Assembly: GCA_963648435.1 (NCBI GenBank) | Contig: CAVJDT010000002.1 | Location: 21,708-85,707 of the forward strand | Source: UMGS75 sp963648435 | GTDB taxonomy: Bacteria > Bacillota_I > Bacilli_A > ML615J-28 > CAG-313 | Direction: 5' to 3' | Length of the DNA: 64,000 bases | In this document: positions 50,658-60,200 of the stretch, one piece after another | Layout of the letters: each line of letters opens with the position of its first letter | Numbering within the stretch: position 1 is the first letter of the stretch | Program-made: the position numbers and the translations under genes | The notes under the pieces: generated by a model | The model's input: only the letters and a program-made list of their open reading frames with translations | Told to the model about the DNA's origin: nothing | Databases searched by the model: none

Positions 50658-51218
50658 TTATTTAATTTTCAATCCTTCCTTAAAAGCCTTACCTACTACT
50701 TCTCCTAGTTTAATGTATGCTTGGTTAACTGGATCGTAGGTAATAGGATTAAATAATGAAGGGTCAACTTTACCATTACTACCTATAACTTTTTCATCTA
50801 CTGATACATTAACAATTTCACCTTTTAAAATTCCCGTTTCTTCACTAAATTCAAGCATTTGACATTCTAGGGTCATTGGGAATTCTAAAATAATAGGGGC
50901 ATTAACAAATTCACTTTTTTGAGTATGCATATTAGCTTTTTCAATTTTATTTGGTTCTTTATTACCAGATACAACTCCAAAATAGTCTGCTTCTACCACA
51001 TGTTTTGCATCAGCAATACTTATGGTAAATGCTTTAGTATTCAATAAGTTTTTAACAGTTTTGTGTTCTAAACTTAAAGCAATGGAAACTTGCTTAAAGT
51101 CTGAAATACCACCCCATGCGGCATTCATCGCATTTGGTTTACCATTTTCATCATATGTACCAATAATTAAAACTGGCATTGGATATAAATATGTATTAGG
51201 TCCTAAATTTTTACGCAT
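50658..51218 (-). CDS. flavin reductase-like FMN-binding protein
   Basis: 186 residues. PMPVLIIGTYDENGKPNAMNAAWG at the N-terminus, then VSIALSLEHKTVKNLL, AFTISIADAKHVVEADYFGV and GKVDPSLFNPITYDP, as in the flavin reductase/split-barrel family that binds FMN and may reduce free flavin or a protein partner. Cytosolic. AAGGAG before the ATG. Four bases after the YbaK gene, so operon member; specific electron partner not seen. Confidence 0.88.
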   Translation of the reverse strand: MRKNLGPNTYLYPMPVLIIGTYDENGKPNAMNAAWGGISDFKQVSIALSLEHKTVKNLLNTKAFTISIADAKHVVEADYFGVVSGNKEPNKIEKANMHTQKSEFVNAPIILEFPMTLECQMLEFSEETGILKGEIVNVSVDEKVIGSNGKVDPSLFNPITYDPVNQAYIKLGEVVGKAFKEGLKIK

Positions 51219-51222
51219 AATT

Positions 51223-51711
51223 TTATAACTCCTTTTCGATAATATCGCCTAAATTAAATTGTATAACTTTTTTTAAGTCATCTAGTTTCATTTCGACTTG
51301 ATAGCCGATTTTACCACCACTAAACATGATGGTATCAAATTTTAAGGCTGATTCATCAATTGTGGTTTTAAAAAACTTTTTCATCCCAATGGGGGAACAT
51401 CCTCCATGAATATAACCAGTTAAGCCTAGTAATTCCTTTGATTTAATCATACTTACGTTCTTTTCTCCAACTAGGCTTGCGGCTTTCTTTAAATCAAGTT
51501 CTGCACATACGGGAACTAAAAACACATAATGATTTCCACTTTTTCCTTCTGTCACTAAAGTTTTAAATACTTTATGAGGATCTCGATTCAAAACCTTTGC
51601 AACTTCCATTCCGCTTATTGCATCACTTTCTAGATAAGTGTGAACAGAATAAGGAATTTTCATTTTATCTAAGATTTTGTAAACATTGGTTTTTTCAATT
51701 TTCTTCATCAT
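51223..51711 (-). CDS. ybaK: Cys-tRNA(Pro) deacylase YbaK
   Basis: 162 residues. YbaK/EbsC fold: MKKIEKTNVYKILDKMKIPY, FKTLVTEGKSGNHYVFLVPV (the conserved KTL/V lysine), ASLVGEKNVSMIKSKELLGL and GGCSPIGMKKF. It removes Cys wrongly attached to tRNA(Pro), a translation quality-control step in the cytosol. GAGAGGG upstream of the tandem ATGs. Confidence 0.9.
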   Translation of the reverse strand: MMKKIEKTNVYKILDKMKIPYSVHTYLESDAISGMEVAKVLNRDPHKVFKTLVTEGKSGNHYVFLVPVCAELDLKKAASLVGEKNVSMIKSKELLGLTGYIHGGCSPIGMKKFFKTTIDESALKFDTIMFSGGKIGYQVEMKLDDLKKVIQFNLGDIIEKEL

Positions 51712-51727
51712 TATTAAACCCTCTCCA

Positions 51728-53089
51728 TTATGCGAGTGCCATATTCTCCTTTTTACATAACTTTTTATACTGAACTAAAAAGTAAGTAAGTTCACATGCT
51801 CCGGTAATTGCCCATGAAAAACTATATAATAGGTATAGCGATTCAATTGTGTGATAATGAGCAAAAATAGTATATACCCAAAGAATTCTAAATAAGCATG
51901 AACCACAAATCACAATAATAGTGGGAATAACACTTTTGCCAATACCACGGGATGCGGCTATCGAATTATCCATCGCCGCACTAACCATATAAGAAAGTCC
52001 TAAAACTTTCATTCTTCGCATTCCCGCATTAATTACATCTTTATCTTGTGTAAAGATTCTAAGCATTGTGCTACCAAAGAAATACATACAAATGCCAATG
52101 ATTGCACCTGCTAAAAAGGCATAAAGCATAGAGATAAAATATGTTTGAATGATTCTATCTTTCTTCTTCGCTCCATAGTTTTGGCCAATAAAACTTGAAC
52201 AAGCCATATAGAAAGCAGCCATAACGTCATACACTAAGGCATCAAAATTAGTTGCGGCTGAATTTCCTTCAACCATTAGTTCATCAAAACTATTTACACC
52301 TTTTTGAATAAATAGATTGGCTATTGCGAAAATACAGTTTTGAAAGCCTGAAGGAACCCCTAGTTTTAGTAATTCTTTAGCCTGAATATGATTAAACTTA
52401 TTATCTTTAAAGACTAATTGATGTTCATTTTTTAGCTTTGTAAGGGATATAACAATTAAAATTGCCGAAATATATTGTGAAATAATACTAGCTATCGCAA
52501 CACCTGCGACATCAAGTTTACAAACAATAACAAAAAATAAATTTAAGCCAATATTAACTATCCCCGCAATAAACAAAAATAATAGGGGTTTTTTGGTATT
52601 ACCTATGGCACTAAATGTACCATTACCAAAATTATAAATCGCAAGAGCTGGCATTCCAAGAGCATAAATTCTTAAGTATAAAACAGCACCATCAAGTAAC
52701 CCATCTTTTGTATCAATTAATATAAGGAAGAAACGTGCTCCAATTAGGATAATAATGAGTAAAATAATTCCTATTATTAAAGAACAAAAAAAAGATGTAA
52801 AAATGGCGGTTCTTTCGCCTTTATTATCACGTCTACCAACTAAATTAGCAATTACGACATTTACACCACTTCCTATACCAATTAAAAAGCCTGTAAATAG
52901 GGTTACTAAAATAGCGGTTGAACCAACCGAACCTAAGGCTTTTTCTTTCATAGATGAAAAGTTACCCACCACCGCAATATCCGAAATATTAAATAATACT
53001 TGCAAAATATTAGAAGCAATAAGGGGAATACTAAATAAAAATATTCCCTTCCATAAATTACCTTCTGTTAAATTCTTTTCTTTTTTCAT
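51728..53089 (-). CDS. MATE-family efflux transporter
   Basis: 453 residues, twelve helices in two halves of six. The start KKEKNLTEGNLWKGIFLFSIPL and ISDIAVVGNFSS, then SAIGNTKKPLLF in the first half and ASRGIGKSVIPTIIVICG in the second, are typical of the MATE (DinF/NorM-like) family, which exports cationic drugs or metabolites using Na+ or H+ gradients. GGAAGG before the ATG. First gene of an operon with ybaK and the flavin reductase. Confidence 0.88.
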   Translation of the reverse strand: MKKEKNLTEGNLWKGIFLFSIPLIASNILQVLFNISDIAVVGNFSSMKEKALGSVGSTAILVTLFTGFLIGIGSGVNVVIANLVGRRDNKGERTAIFTSFFCSLIIGIILLIIILIGARFFLILIDTKDGLLDGAVLYLRIYALGMPALAIYNFGNGTFSAIGNTKKPLLFLFIAGIVNIGLNLFFVIVCKLDVAGVAIASIISQYISAILIVISLTKLKNEHQLVFKDNKFNHIQAKELLKLGVPSGFQNCIFAIANLFIQKGVNSFDELMVEGNSAATNFDALVYDVMAAFYMACSSFIGQNYGAKKKDRIIQTYFISMLYAFLAGAIIGICMYFFGSTMLRIFTQDKDVINAGMRRMKVLGLSYMVSAAMDNSIAASRGIGKSVIPTIIVICGSCLFRILWVYTIFAHYHTIESLYLLYSFSWAITGACELTYFLVQYKKLCKKENMALA

Positions 53090-53225
53090 ATTAACCTTCC
53101 TATTTTCTTATATATTCTACCACAAATGCATAAATTTGTCACTTTAATTATCTTATAAGTTTGTCAAATTTTATAAAATGATGATTAATTAAATCACAAA
53201 TAAAGCAAATTTTTAATTTTTTTGA

Positions 53226-53231
53226 TATAAT
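53226..53231 (+). promoter_or_regulatory. -10 element upstream of the PTS IIC gene
   Basis: TATAAT at 53226-53231; no convincing -35 at 16-18 bases. The ribosome site GGATGTG lies 5 bases before the ATG at 53260. Confidence 0.35.
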
Positions 53232-53259
53232 AAACATAATTATGATAGGATGTGAATTT

Positions 53260-54402
53260 ATGTGTGAAGAAATTCAAGAAAGAAAAAAAATAGTATTACC
53301 ATTTTTAATAACAACTTTAAATGGAATGGCTTATGGACTTTTTGCAACATTAATTGTGGGAACAATCATCGGCACCATTAGTACTCTTTTTTCAAAAGGT
53401 GATAATGATGTTTGCCAGTTTATTGCGAAAATCCTAAGTAGTAAAGATGGGGTCGCAAAAATTCTTCAGTGTTTAACCGGTGCTGGTATTGGAGTTGGTA
53501 TTGCTTTAGCCTTAAAACAAACACCACTTGTAACAATTGTGATTGCGGGGGTTGGAGGTATTGCCGCATACTTTTCTCTACCTACATCTTTTGTTGAAAC
53601 ATTTAAGACTAGTGATAAATTTCAAATTGGTGATCCTTTAACTATTTACCTTGTTTGTATAAGTACTACACTGCTTATGAAACTCATTTTTAGAAAAAAA
53701 ACTCCTGTTGATATTCTTATTATTCCCTTATTTGGAATAATTATAGGTACCATCTTTGCCCTTACTATTCGTTACCCTGCCATTTACGTTACATATGGTA
53801 TGCAGTGGCTTGTTAATGTTGGCACTAAAACTGCCCCACTTCTTATGGGAGCAATCGTTGCTGTGCTTATGGGTATGGCCTTAACCGCACCAATATCAAG
53901 TGCTGCTATTGCGGCGATGGTCTTCAATATTGGTGATATCCCTTTAAATGAAGCATGTCAAATGTCAGAATATTCAGGACTAGTTCTTGCATCAGGTGCA
54001 GCTGTTGTTGGTTGTAGTTGCCAAATGATTGGTTTTGCGGTACAATCAAGAAAAGACAACTCCATTGGTATGGTCATATCAATTGGAATTGGAACATCCA
54101 TGTTACAATTTAAAAACATTTTAAAAAAACCTATAATCTGGCTTCCAACCATTATTGCCAGTGCTATCCTTGGTCCTATTTCAACTATGTGGATAAAACT
54201 CATATGCATTGGTTCAAGTGCGGGAATGGGTACAGCTGGATTAGTTGGTCAAATAGGAACATTCAGTTCAATGGGCAACACCTGGCAAACTTGGGTAGGA
54301 ATATTTGGTCTTCAAATAATTCTACCAGGCATCCTAGTATATGCTATTGACTTGCTATTTAGAAAACTAAATATCATAAAAGATGGTGATTTAACCGTAT
54401 AG
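53260..54402 (+). CDS. PTS_EIIC_2-type sugar permease (subunit IIC)
   Basis: 380 residues, about ten helices. It has the PF13303 PTS-EIIC_2 pattern: PFLITTLNGMAYGLFATLIV at the N-terminus, LTGAGIGVGIALALKQTPLV, MGMALTAPISSAAIAAMVFN, ASGAAVVGCSCQMIGFAVQS, GTAGLVGQIGTF. No IIA or IIB domain is fused or adjacent, so partners must lie elsewhere or this is a PTS-independent transporter. The ATG at 53260 is preferred to one at 53242. Followed by a terminator, monocistronic. Confidence 0.85.
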   Translation: MCEEIQERKKIVLPFLITTLNGMAYGLFATLIVGTIIGTISTLFSKGDNDVCQFIAKILSSKDGVAKILQCLTGAGIGVGIALALKQTPLVTIVIAGVGGIAAYFSLPTSFVETFKTSDKFQIGDPLTIYLVCISTTLLMKLIFRKKTPVDILIIPLFGIIIGTIFALTIRYPAIYVTYGMQWLVNVGTKTAPLLMGAIVAVLMGMALTAPISSAAIAAMVFNIGDIPLNEACQMSEYSGLVLASGAAVVGCSCQMIGFAVQSRKDNSIGMVISIGIGTSMLQFKNILKKPIIWLPTIIASAILGPISTMWIKLICIGSSAGMGTAGLVGQIGTFSSMGNTWQTWVGIFGLQIILPGILVYAIDLLFRKLNIIKDGDLTV

Positions 54403-54409
54403 GAAACAA

Positions 54410-54437
54410 AGAGAAATGCTCAAACATTTCTCTTTTT
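54410..54437 (+). terminator. terminator of the PTS IIC gene
   Basis: Perfect 9-bp stem AGAGAAATG/CATTTCTCT, 6-base loop, T tail to 54437. Confidence 0.85.
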
Positions 54438-54544
54438 ACTTATCATTACGTTTTTATCATTTTAAGTATACATTTATTTTTTGCTTACTTCTTCTTCACA
54501 AATTAAAAGACATTTCATTTATACTTTTTAATAATGTACATTTC

Positions 54545-54747
54545 AATTAATCTTTCTAAACTTAACAAAGCGTTCTTTTAATGATATTTTTTATACTTCA
54601 TAACCATATTCAAGAAGTTCCTTTTTATACGTTAAAAAAGAATGATCAAGTGGGAATGATGCAATTTTTTCAATTTCTTCATACGTTAACTTAAATGTTT
54701 CACTTCCATTTTTTTATCCAATTTCACAATGATTCGTACTTACTCAT
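54545..54747 (-). pseudogene. decayed small conserved protein (about 65 codons)
   Basis: GGAGATTATAT stands before ATG 54747. The product then runs SKYESL, an in-frame TGA (54724-54726), NWIK, a one-base frameshift in an A-run, then GSETFKLTYEEIEKIASFPL and DHSFLTYKKELLEYGYEV, a TAA, and KISLKERFVKFRKIN to a TGA at 54545. The core resembles small Firmicutes proteins with an LTFEEIEKI..PLdhSFL motif. Three lesions show it is dead. The TGA lies where a Trp would be expected. Confidence 0.65.
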
Positions 54748-54837
54748 ATATAATCTCCTATTAAATTCACCATTATATAATCAAAATTAAATAATGTACA
54801 TTAATTATATAATTATATCATCATAAAATCAATTAAT

Positions 54838-54884
54838 TGTTTAATAAGAATTGCTATTATGTGTTTAATAAGAATTGCTATTAT
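54838..54884. repeat. 23-bp tandem direct repeat
   Basis: Two identical 23-base copies (54838-54860 and 54862-54884) beginning TGTTTAATAAGAATTGC and separated by one base, in the decayed island. No associated genes. May come from slippage or an old insertion. Confidence 0.85.
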
Positions 54885-54949
54885 AAACCTAAATTTACAT
54901 TTTTATACTTACTTTTTAGTATAATATCATGTAGATGCATTTTATATTT

Positions 54950-54965
54950 TTGTCACTTGTGACAA
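54950..54965. promoter_or_regulatory. palindrome upstream of the AAA_14 remnant
   Basis: Perfect inverted repeat TTGTCAC-TT-GTGACAA, 25 bases downstream of a TATAAT (54920-54925). It could be an operator left from the lost ATPase gene or its predecessor. Confidence 0.35.
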
Positions 54966-55005
54966 TTTTATAAAATCAATTAATGGAAATTTAATTTATA
55001 ATTAA

Positions 55006-55326
55006 TTATTAATTAGAGGATACAACGTAGATGTCGGTGAAGTATCTTTAGTTACTCGAGATAAAAACAAGACTCAAATAAGAAAAACTTTAGAGGTCGA
55101 TTTCATCTGCAAATTAATTGATAAGAGAATATACATACAATCTGTTTATTCAATTTATGATAAAGAAAAATACACTCAAGAATCAATTTCTTTATTAAAT
55201 ATTCAAGATAACTTTAAAAAAGGTAATAATAACCACGATCAAGGCCCTACACACTATACTGATGATGGCATTGTAATTATGAGTATTTATGACTTTCTTC
55301 TTGATCCAAACTCATTGAATTATTGA
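55006..55326 (+). pseudogene. C-terminal remnant of an AAA_14/DUF4143 ATP-binding protein
   Basis: An open frame of 106 codons with no start, from the first codon after TAA (55003). It reads RGYNVDVGEVSLVTRDKNKT, then RKTLEVDFICKLIDKRIYIQ, and ends DGIVIMSIYDFLLDPNSLNY. This is the conserved C-terminus of AAA_14/DUF4143 proteins (nuclease-like VD...KR-YIQ core and IYDFLL ending). The N-terminal ATPase and most of the middle are gone. Followed by a hairpin terminator at 55394. Confidence 0.75.
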
Positions 55327-55393
55327 TTTTACACATTAACATAAAATTCATTTCTATAAAAGTATTTTATGACATTATACTACCATCACCAAA

Positions 55394-55430
55394 AGAGATC
55401 GCTTAATCCATAAACGATCTCTATTTTATA
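55394..55430 (+). terminator. terminator past the AAA_14 remnant
   Basis: Perfect 8-bp stem AGAGATCG/CGATCTCT with a 13-base loop and T-rich sequence after it. Confidence 0.65.
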
Positions 55431-55912
55431 TTGTTGTTGTAATATTGATATTTATCTTTTCAAGTTATCGTATTTATTATTAAGTTTCTTTATTATTCCT
55501 TCTAACAATTGCTTAATGACATTTGGTATTCATTAACTATTCATATGGCTAACTATTAAAGCAAAAGCCATCTTTTGTATAAAAAATGTTAATAAACTAT
55601 TTTTAAAACTATTGCTGCGTGAAAATATTCATTACAATTTTTAGTTAATTCTGTAGTGAATCATAAGTTTTCAATCATCATTTTTAAATTTTAGTGAATT
55701 TTTTACCATAATAATTTTTAAACAATCAACTAATTCTACATCTCGCGTATTATGACTTTCACAATTAAAACAGCATCAATTACCATAAATTTAATCATAA
55801 CATTCATACTCACAAAGTTAAAAACTTCTTAAAACAATTCTTTTAATAACAATTAATGGAAAATTTTCATAGTGTTTTTTAATATGTTTATTGTTCCTAT
55901 AAAATTCCATCT
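55431..55912. other. AT-rich stretch without intact gene
   Basis: No ORF above about 25 codons with a start. On the minus strand a Cys-rich frame near 55740-55820 (CCFNCESHNTRDVELVDC) is interrupted by stops and may be rubble of another lost gene, which cannot be shown from sequence alone. Confidence 0.4.
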
Positions 55913-56320
55913 TTATACAATTCTCTTATACTTGGCATTCTTTGTATATTTGGCCAATGTAATGTTTAATTGACCACCATGTATAAGACGGTTTATAGTT
56001 TGAACATCAACTGGATCTATCTCATAAACATCGATATTAGTTCCAATTTCAAGATATATAATGCGAGAACAAGCATTTTGCGATAATTTGAATGGAGTAC
56101 AACCACCTCCAAATTTTGTGGTTGACTTTAGTTCAATATTACCTTGAAAATCGTATGCTGAATTGTTAGATAACACTAAACTTTTATCATATAATGACAT
56201 TACAATTTCCTTTTGCAACGGCTCCGGAAACATAAGTCTATTTTTATGAAAACTGATTTGATATATATTATTAGCTTTATTCCACGCTGTTAAAAAAGAT
56301 TTAAATTGTTTTTTATTCAT
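55913..56320 (-). CDS. PD-(D/E)XK nuclease-like protein (Bsp6I-type restriction endonuclease candidate)
   Basis: 135 residues, no signal peptide. The central NNSAYDFQGNIELKSTTKFG gives a PD-(D/E)XK-type arrangement (Asp, then Glu-Leu-Lys), followed by GCTPFKLSQNACSRIIYLEI and the C-terminal VQTINRLIHGGQLNITL. This order resembles small type II restriction enzymes such as Bsp6I, which cut double-stranded DNA. Full family length is about 170, so it could be short or divergent. ATG at 56320 with AGAGG nine bases upstream. No intact methyltransferase is adjacent; both flanks are decayed sequence. Assignment is tentative. Confidence 0.5.
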   Translation of the reverse strand: MNKKQFKSFLTAWNKANNIYQISFHKNRLMFPEPLQKEIVMSLYDKSLVLSNNSAYDFQGNIELKSTTKFGGGCTPFKLSQNACSRIIYLEIGTNIDVYEIDPVDVQTINRLIHGGQLNITLAKYTKNAKYKRIV

Positions 56321-56528
56321 AATCATAAACCTCTCTAAAATAAACCGGAGTGTAATAACTTCAGTTGTAATTTGTTTGTTAAAGTTGAATATGATAAAAG
56401 TAATCCTCCATTATCTTTAATGACTATCATAACTCTAACAATTTTTTTAATTATTTTTTAAACATTGTTACTATTTAAGACAATTTGTGTTTTTAAAATA
56501 TTATTAAAAAATATTCTATTTACTCTTT

Positions 56529-57050
56529 TTACTTGAAAGTTGCAAAATAATATTTTCTAGAATTTTTACTTTTTGTTATATGCCCTTTATTGCTGTATGA
56601 ATTATTTTTATTAACTTCATTAAGTTTATTCCCATCTATTATGCTATCAAGAATATACGCCTTAATTTCATTTTTTACATAATTAAAATAGATAATATAA
56701 CATTTATAACGTTTTATGCATCAAATCAAGTACCCCGCATTTTTCATATTTAGTATGACTTTTTTAATATAAATAATTTTCCTATTTTCTGCCTCATCGA
56801 TTTTTTATTCTAAGGTATCTTCTCTTCTTCATAAAATACATTAACTTGAATATATTTTCTACAATTCAACAATCACTACTAGAAAACTAATATAAAATAC
56901 ATACTCACAATTTCATTTTTATTATATTCATTTATATGATTAATTCTAGCATCATGATTGAATATTGATTTATCTTTGTAAAAATATCATCATTTAGTAC
57001 AGGGCTTCTACTTTTCATTATTTTTCATCATAAATACATATACACCTATT
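56529..57050 (-). pseudogene. decayed unidentified gene
   Basis: Coding-like pieces in the same direction with several in-frame stops. Upstream pieces read YFYKDKSIFNHDARINHINE and VFYEEEKIP. Then comes KKVILNMKNAGYLI, a TGA at 56721-56723, and an open run to 56529 containing NEIKAYILDSIIDGNKLNEV and ending NSRKYYFATFK. The last run is 63 codons without a start. This looks like one gene of at least 150 codons in decay; family not recognised. Upstream end is approximate. 56327-56528 and 57051-57215 show nothing else. Confidence 0.5.
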
Positions 57051-57215
57051 TTTTTACTTTGTGCAAATTTTTTGCTTTTTCTTTTTAAAATTAACTATTT
57101 TTTAATATAAATTTAAATACAGGTATTTTATTCTTTTTCAATACTATTTTTTGAAAATCAAATATTTTTTCTTGCAAATGGACTAGAGTTATTATACCCA
57201 AGCCCTAATTGTTAA

Positions 57216-60200
57216 TCACATACCCAAGTATGTTGTTGTACTTGAATCCTTCCAATTAGATGACCACCCGGAAGGTATACTTGCAATTTCACAGTTGATT
57301 ATTACGTTAGAACAACCAGTAAATGCGTATGCTCCAATCGATGTAATACAATTGGGAATAAATATAGAAGTAATTTTCGTATTACCTCTAAATGCGTTTC
57401 CGCATATACCGCTCACCGAATAGATGGCAACAGTTGTAGGAATTGTGAGAGACGTATCAGAGCCAATATATCCATAAATTACAGCTGTTCCATCATTTGT
57501 TAAAGCCCACTTAAATCCGTCGGCAGTTCCTTTTAAACTGTTATAGTTCCAAACTACCGGACGATTTGAATCATTCCATGAAGTTGTCCAGCCAAACGGT
57601 TTAGACGATGAATAGCACAAGAACGATGCTTTTGTACAACCACTAAATGTATGTGCTTGCAAAGTGGCAACCTTATTAGAAATCACAACTGTTTCCAAAT
57701 TTGACATATTTGCAAACGCACTTGACTCTATTGTGGTAATACCATCTGGAATAACAAGCGAAGCAATTGTTGCATTTTCGAAAAAAGCATTCATAGCAAT
57801 CCGGTTTATTGTTTTACCATCAATTGTTGTTGGAATAGTCAATGTTGTCGCAGCGCCTTCATATCCAGTGATTCTTGCAGTTTCTCCATCAATAGAAATC
57901 CATTTAATACCATCGTTTGTTGTCCCTCTTTCACATCCGTAACTCCATGTAACGTTACAAGAAGATGAATTCCATGTAGAATTCCATATACTTGGTTGTT
58001 CTTCTATATGACATTTAATGCTTAATTTAGAACAATTCGTAAAAGCGTTGGCACCCATTGAGTTCACCCCATAAGGAATTACAATACTTGTTAAAGCACT
58101 ATCTCCATAGAATGCATAGCTATTAATTGTTGTAAGTCCTGTTCCTATATCTATTGTTCTTAATCCCGTACAATTTCTAAATGCTCTTGTACCTATACTT
58201 GTTACTTCATCATTTAGTGTAACATTTGTAATGTTAGCACAGTTCATAAATGCTTCTTCTGGTATTGCGGTCGCATTTGTTATCGTTACTGTCTTAAGCA
58301 TTGAAGGAATGTAGTAGTAATATGACTGTAGGCAATAATCTCCATAATAAGAACTATAACTATAATAATTTTGACAACTATATTGCCATACTGTATTTGA
58401 TACACTTGAACAATTATAATCAACAAATGTCGTTGATTTGGATGATTCTCTATAACTAGAACTTGTAGTACTTTGTGTTTCGTATCCAAAAATATATCCA
58501 AAGACTGCTTCATATGCTGTTGCGGATTTACTCTTACCTACGAATGGCAAACTAATACTTTCGAGTTTACTACATCCTTTAAATGCTCCTTGTTCTATAC
58601 TTGTTATACTATTTGGTACGACAATTGTTGTTATACTTAAATCTTTAAATGCATATTCACCAATCGTAGTAATACCATTATTCAAAATAAGTGTAGTAAT
58701 ATTGACACATCCATTAAATGCATTAGAACCTATAGTCTTTACATTGCTTGGAATAGTTAGTGTTGTTAATGCAACATCTCCTGAAAATGCATATTCACCG
58801 ATACTTGTAACTTTACTAGGAATATTAAGCGTTCTAATTCTTGTTCCGTTAAATGCATTATTTCCAATTGTTGTTAATTCAACTGGGAATGTTAGTTCCT
58901 TTAAATTTGTTGTTCCATAGAATGCATAACTTCTAATAGTTTTAAGTCCACTTGGAAGTGCTACACTTGTTAATGAACTATTGTTATAAAATACATAATC
59001 AGATATTGTTGTCACACCACTTGGTATTACAATACTTGTTAAAGCACTATCTCCATAGAATGCATAGCTATTAATTGTTGTAAGTCCTGTTCCTATATCT
59101 ATTGTTCTTAATCCCGTACAATTTCTAAATGCTCTTGTACCTATACTTGTTACTTCATCATTTAGTGTAACATTTGTAATGTTAGCACAGTTCATAAATG
59201 CTTCTTCTGGTATTGCGGTCGCATTTGTTATCGTTACTGTCTTAAGCATTGAAGGAATGTAGTAGTAATATGACTGTAGGCAATAATCTCCATAATAAGA
59301 ACTATAACTATAATAATTTTGACAACTATATTGCCATACTGTATTTGATACACTTGAACAATTATAATCAACAAATGTCGTTGATTTGGATGATTCTCTA
59401 TAACTAGAACTTGTAGTACTTTGTGTTTCGTATCCAAAAATATATCCAAAGACTGCTTCATATGCTGTTGCGGATTTACTCTTACCTACGAATGGCAAAC
59501 TAATACTTTCGAGTTTACTACATCCTTTAAATGCTCCTTGTTCTATACTTGTTACACTATTTGGTACGACAACAGAAACAAAACTTGTTTTGTTAGCAAA
59601 AGCATTTGATGAAATTGTCGTTACAGGTATACCACCAATTTGCGATGGAATCTTAACGATTGTACTTGTTCCAGTATAGCCAGTAATAGTTATTGCTATT
59701 GAAGTTGATGTATAAGCAAAATCAGATACTAAACCTTCTCCTTCCCAATAAGCATAAACTGTCTTATTTTGTGCTGGCATTGTTCTATCTGTATAAAGAG
59801 AAGTTAGACCTAAATCGTTATACAATCCACCAAGCGTATATCCATCACGAGTTGTCCATCCTGTGGTGTCAATTGCTGACTGGTATTTTTGAGTAATTTT
59901 ATTATTTACTCCACCATTACCTACAACAGTCACTGTGTAATAATTTCTTGTATAGTAATAATTTACAATTCTACTTCCATCAGGTAAAACTGTTGTTGTT
60001 TGTGTCCTAGGAGAAGTAAATCCTATATAAGTATTTACATTCGGTGTAATTGTTGCATCAGATGTGCCAATTAAATTCTCCGTAGCAAACAATGTATATT
60101 CATCATCATTAATATTTTGTTGATAATGATTAACTTTGTATGCAGTATTTGTATTTGCAGTCCATTTTGCTGTTAACTTGACATTACTTGCTATTTTCCA

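Noticed and set aside
54838..54884. CRISPR remnant
   Set aside because: Only two 23-base copies with a 1-base gap and no cas genes.
54545..57050. TGA read as Trp in this organism
   Set aside because: Intact genes of the window end in TGA (for example the CtpE-like ATPase and the giant gene) and use TGG for Trp; the decayed genes also contain TAA and TAG.
58286..59461. Two identical 75-codon frames overlapping the giant gene in another minus-strand frame (58286-58513 and 59234-59461)
   Set aside because: They are out-of-frame shadows of the duplicated 547-bp segment, useful only as proof of identity.
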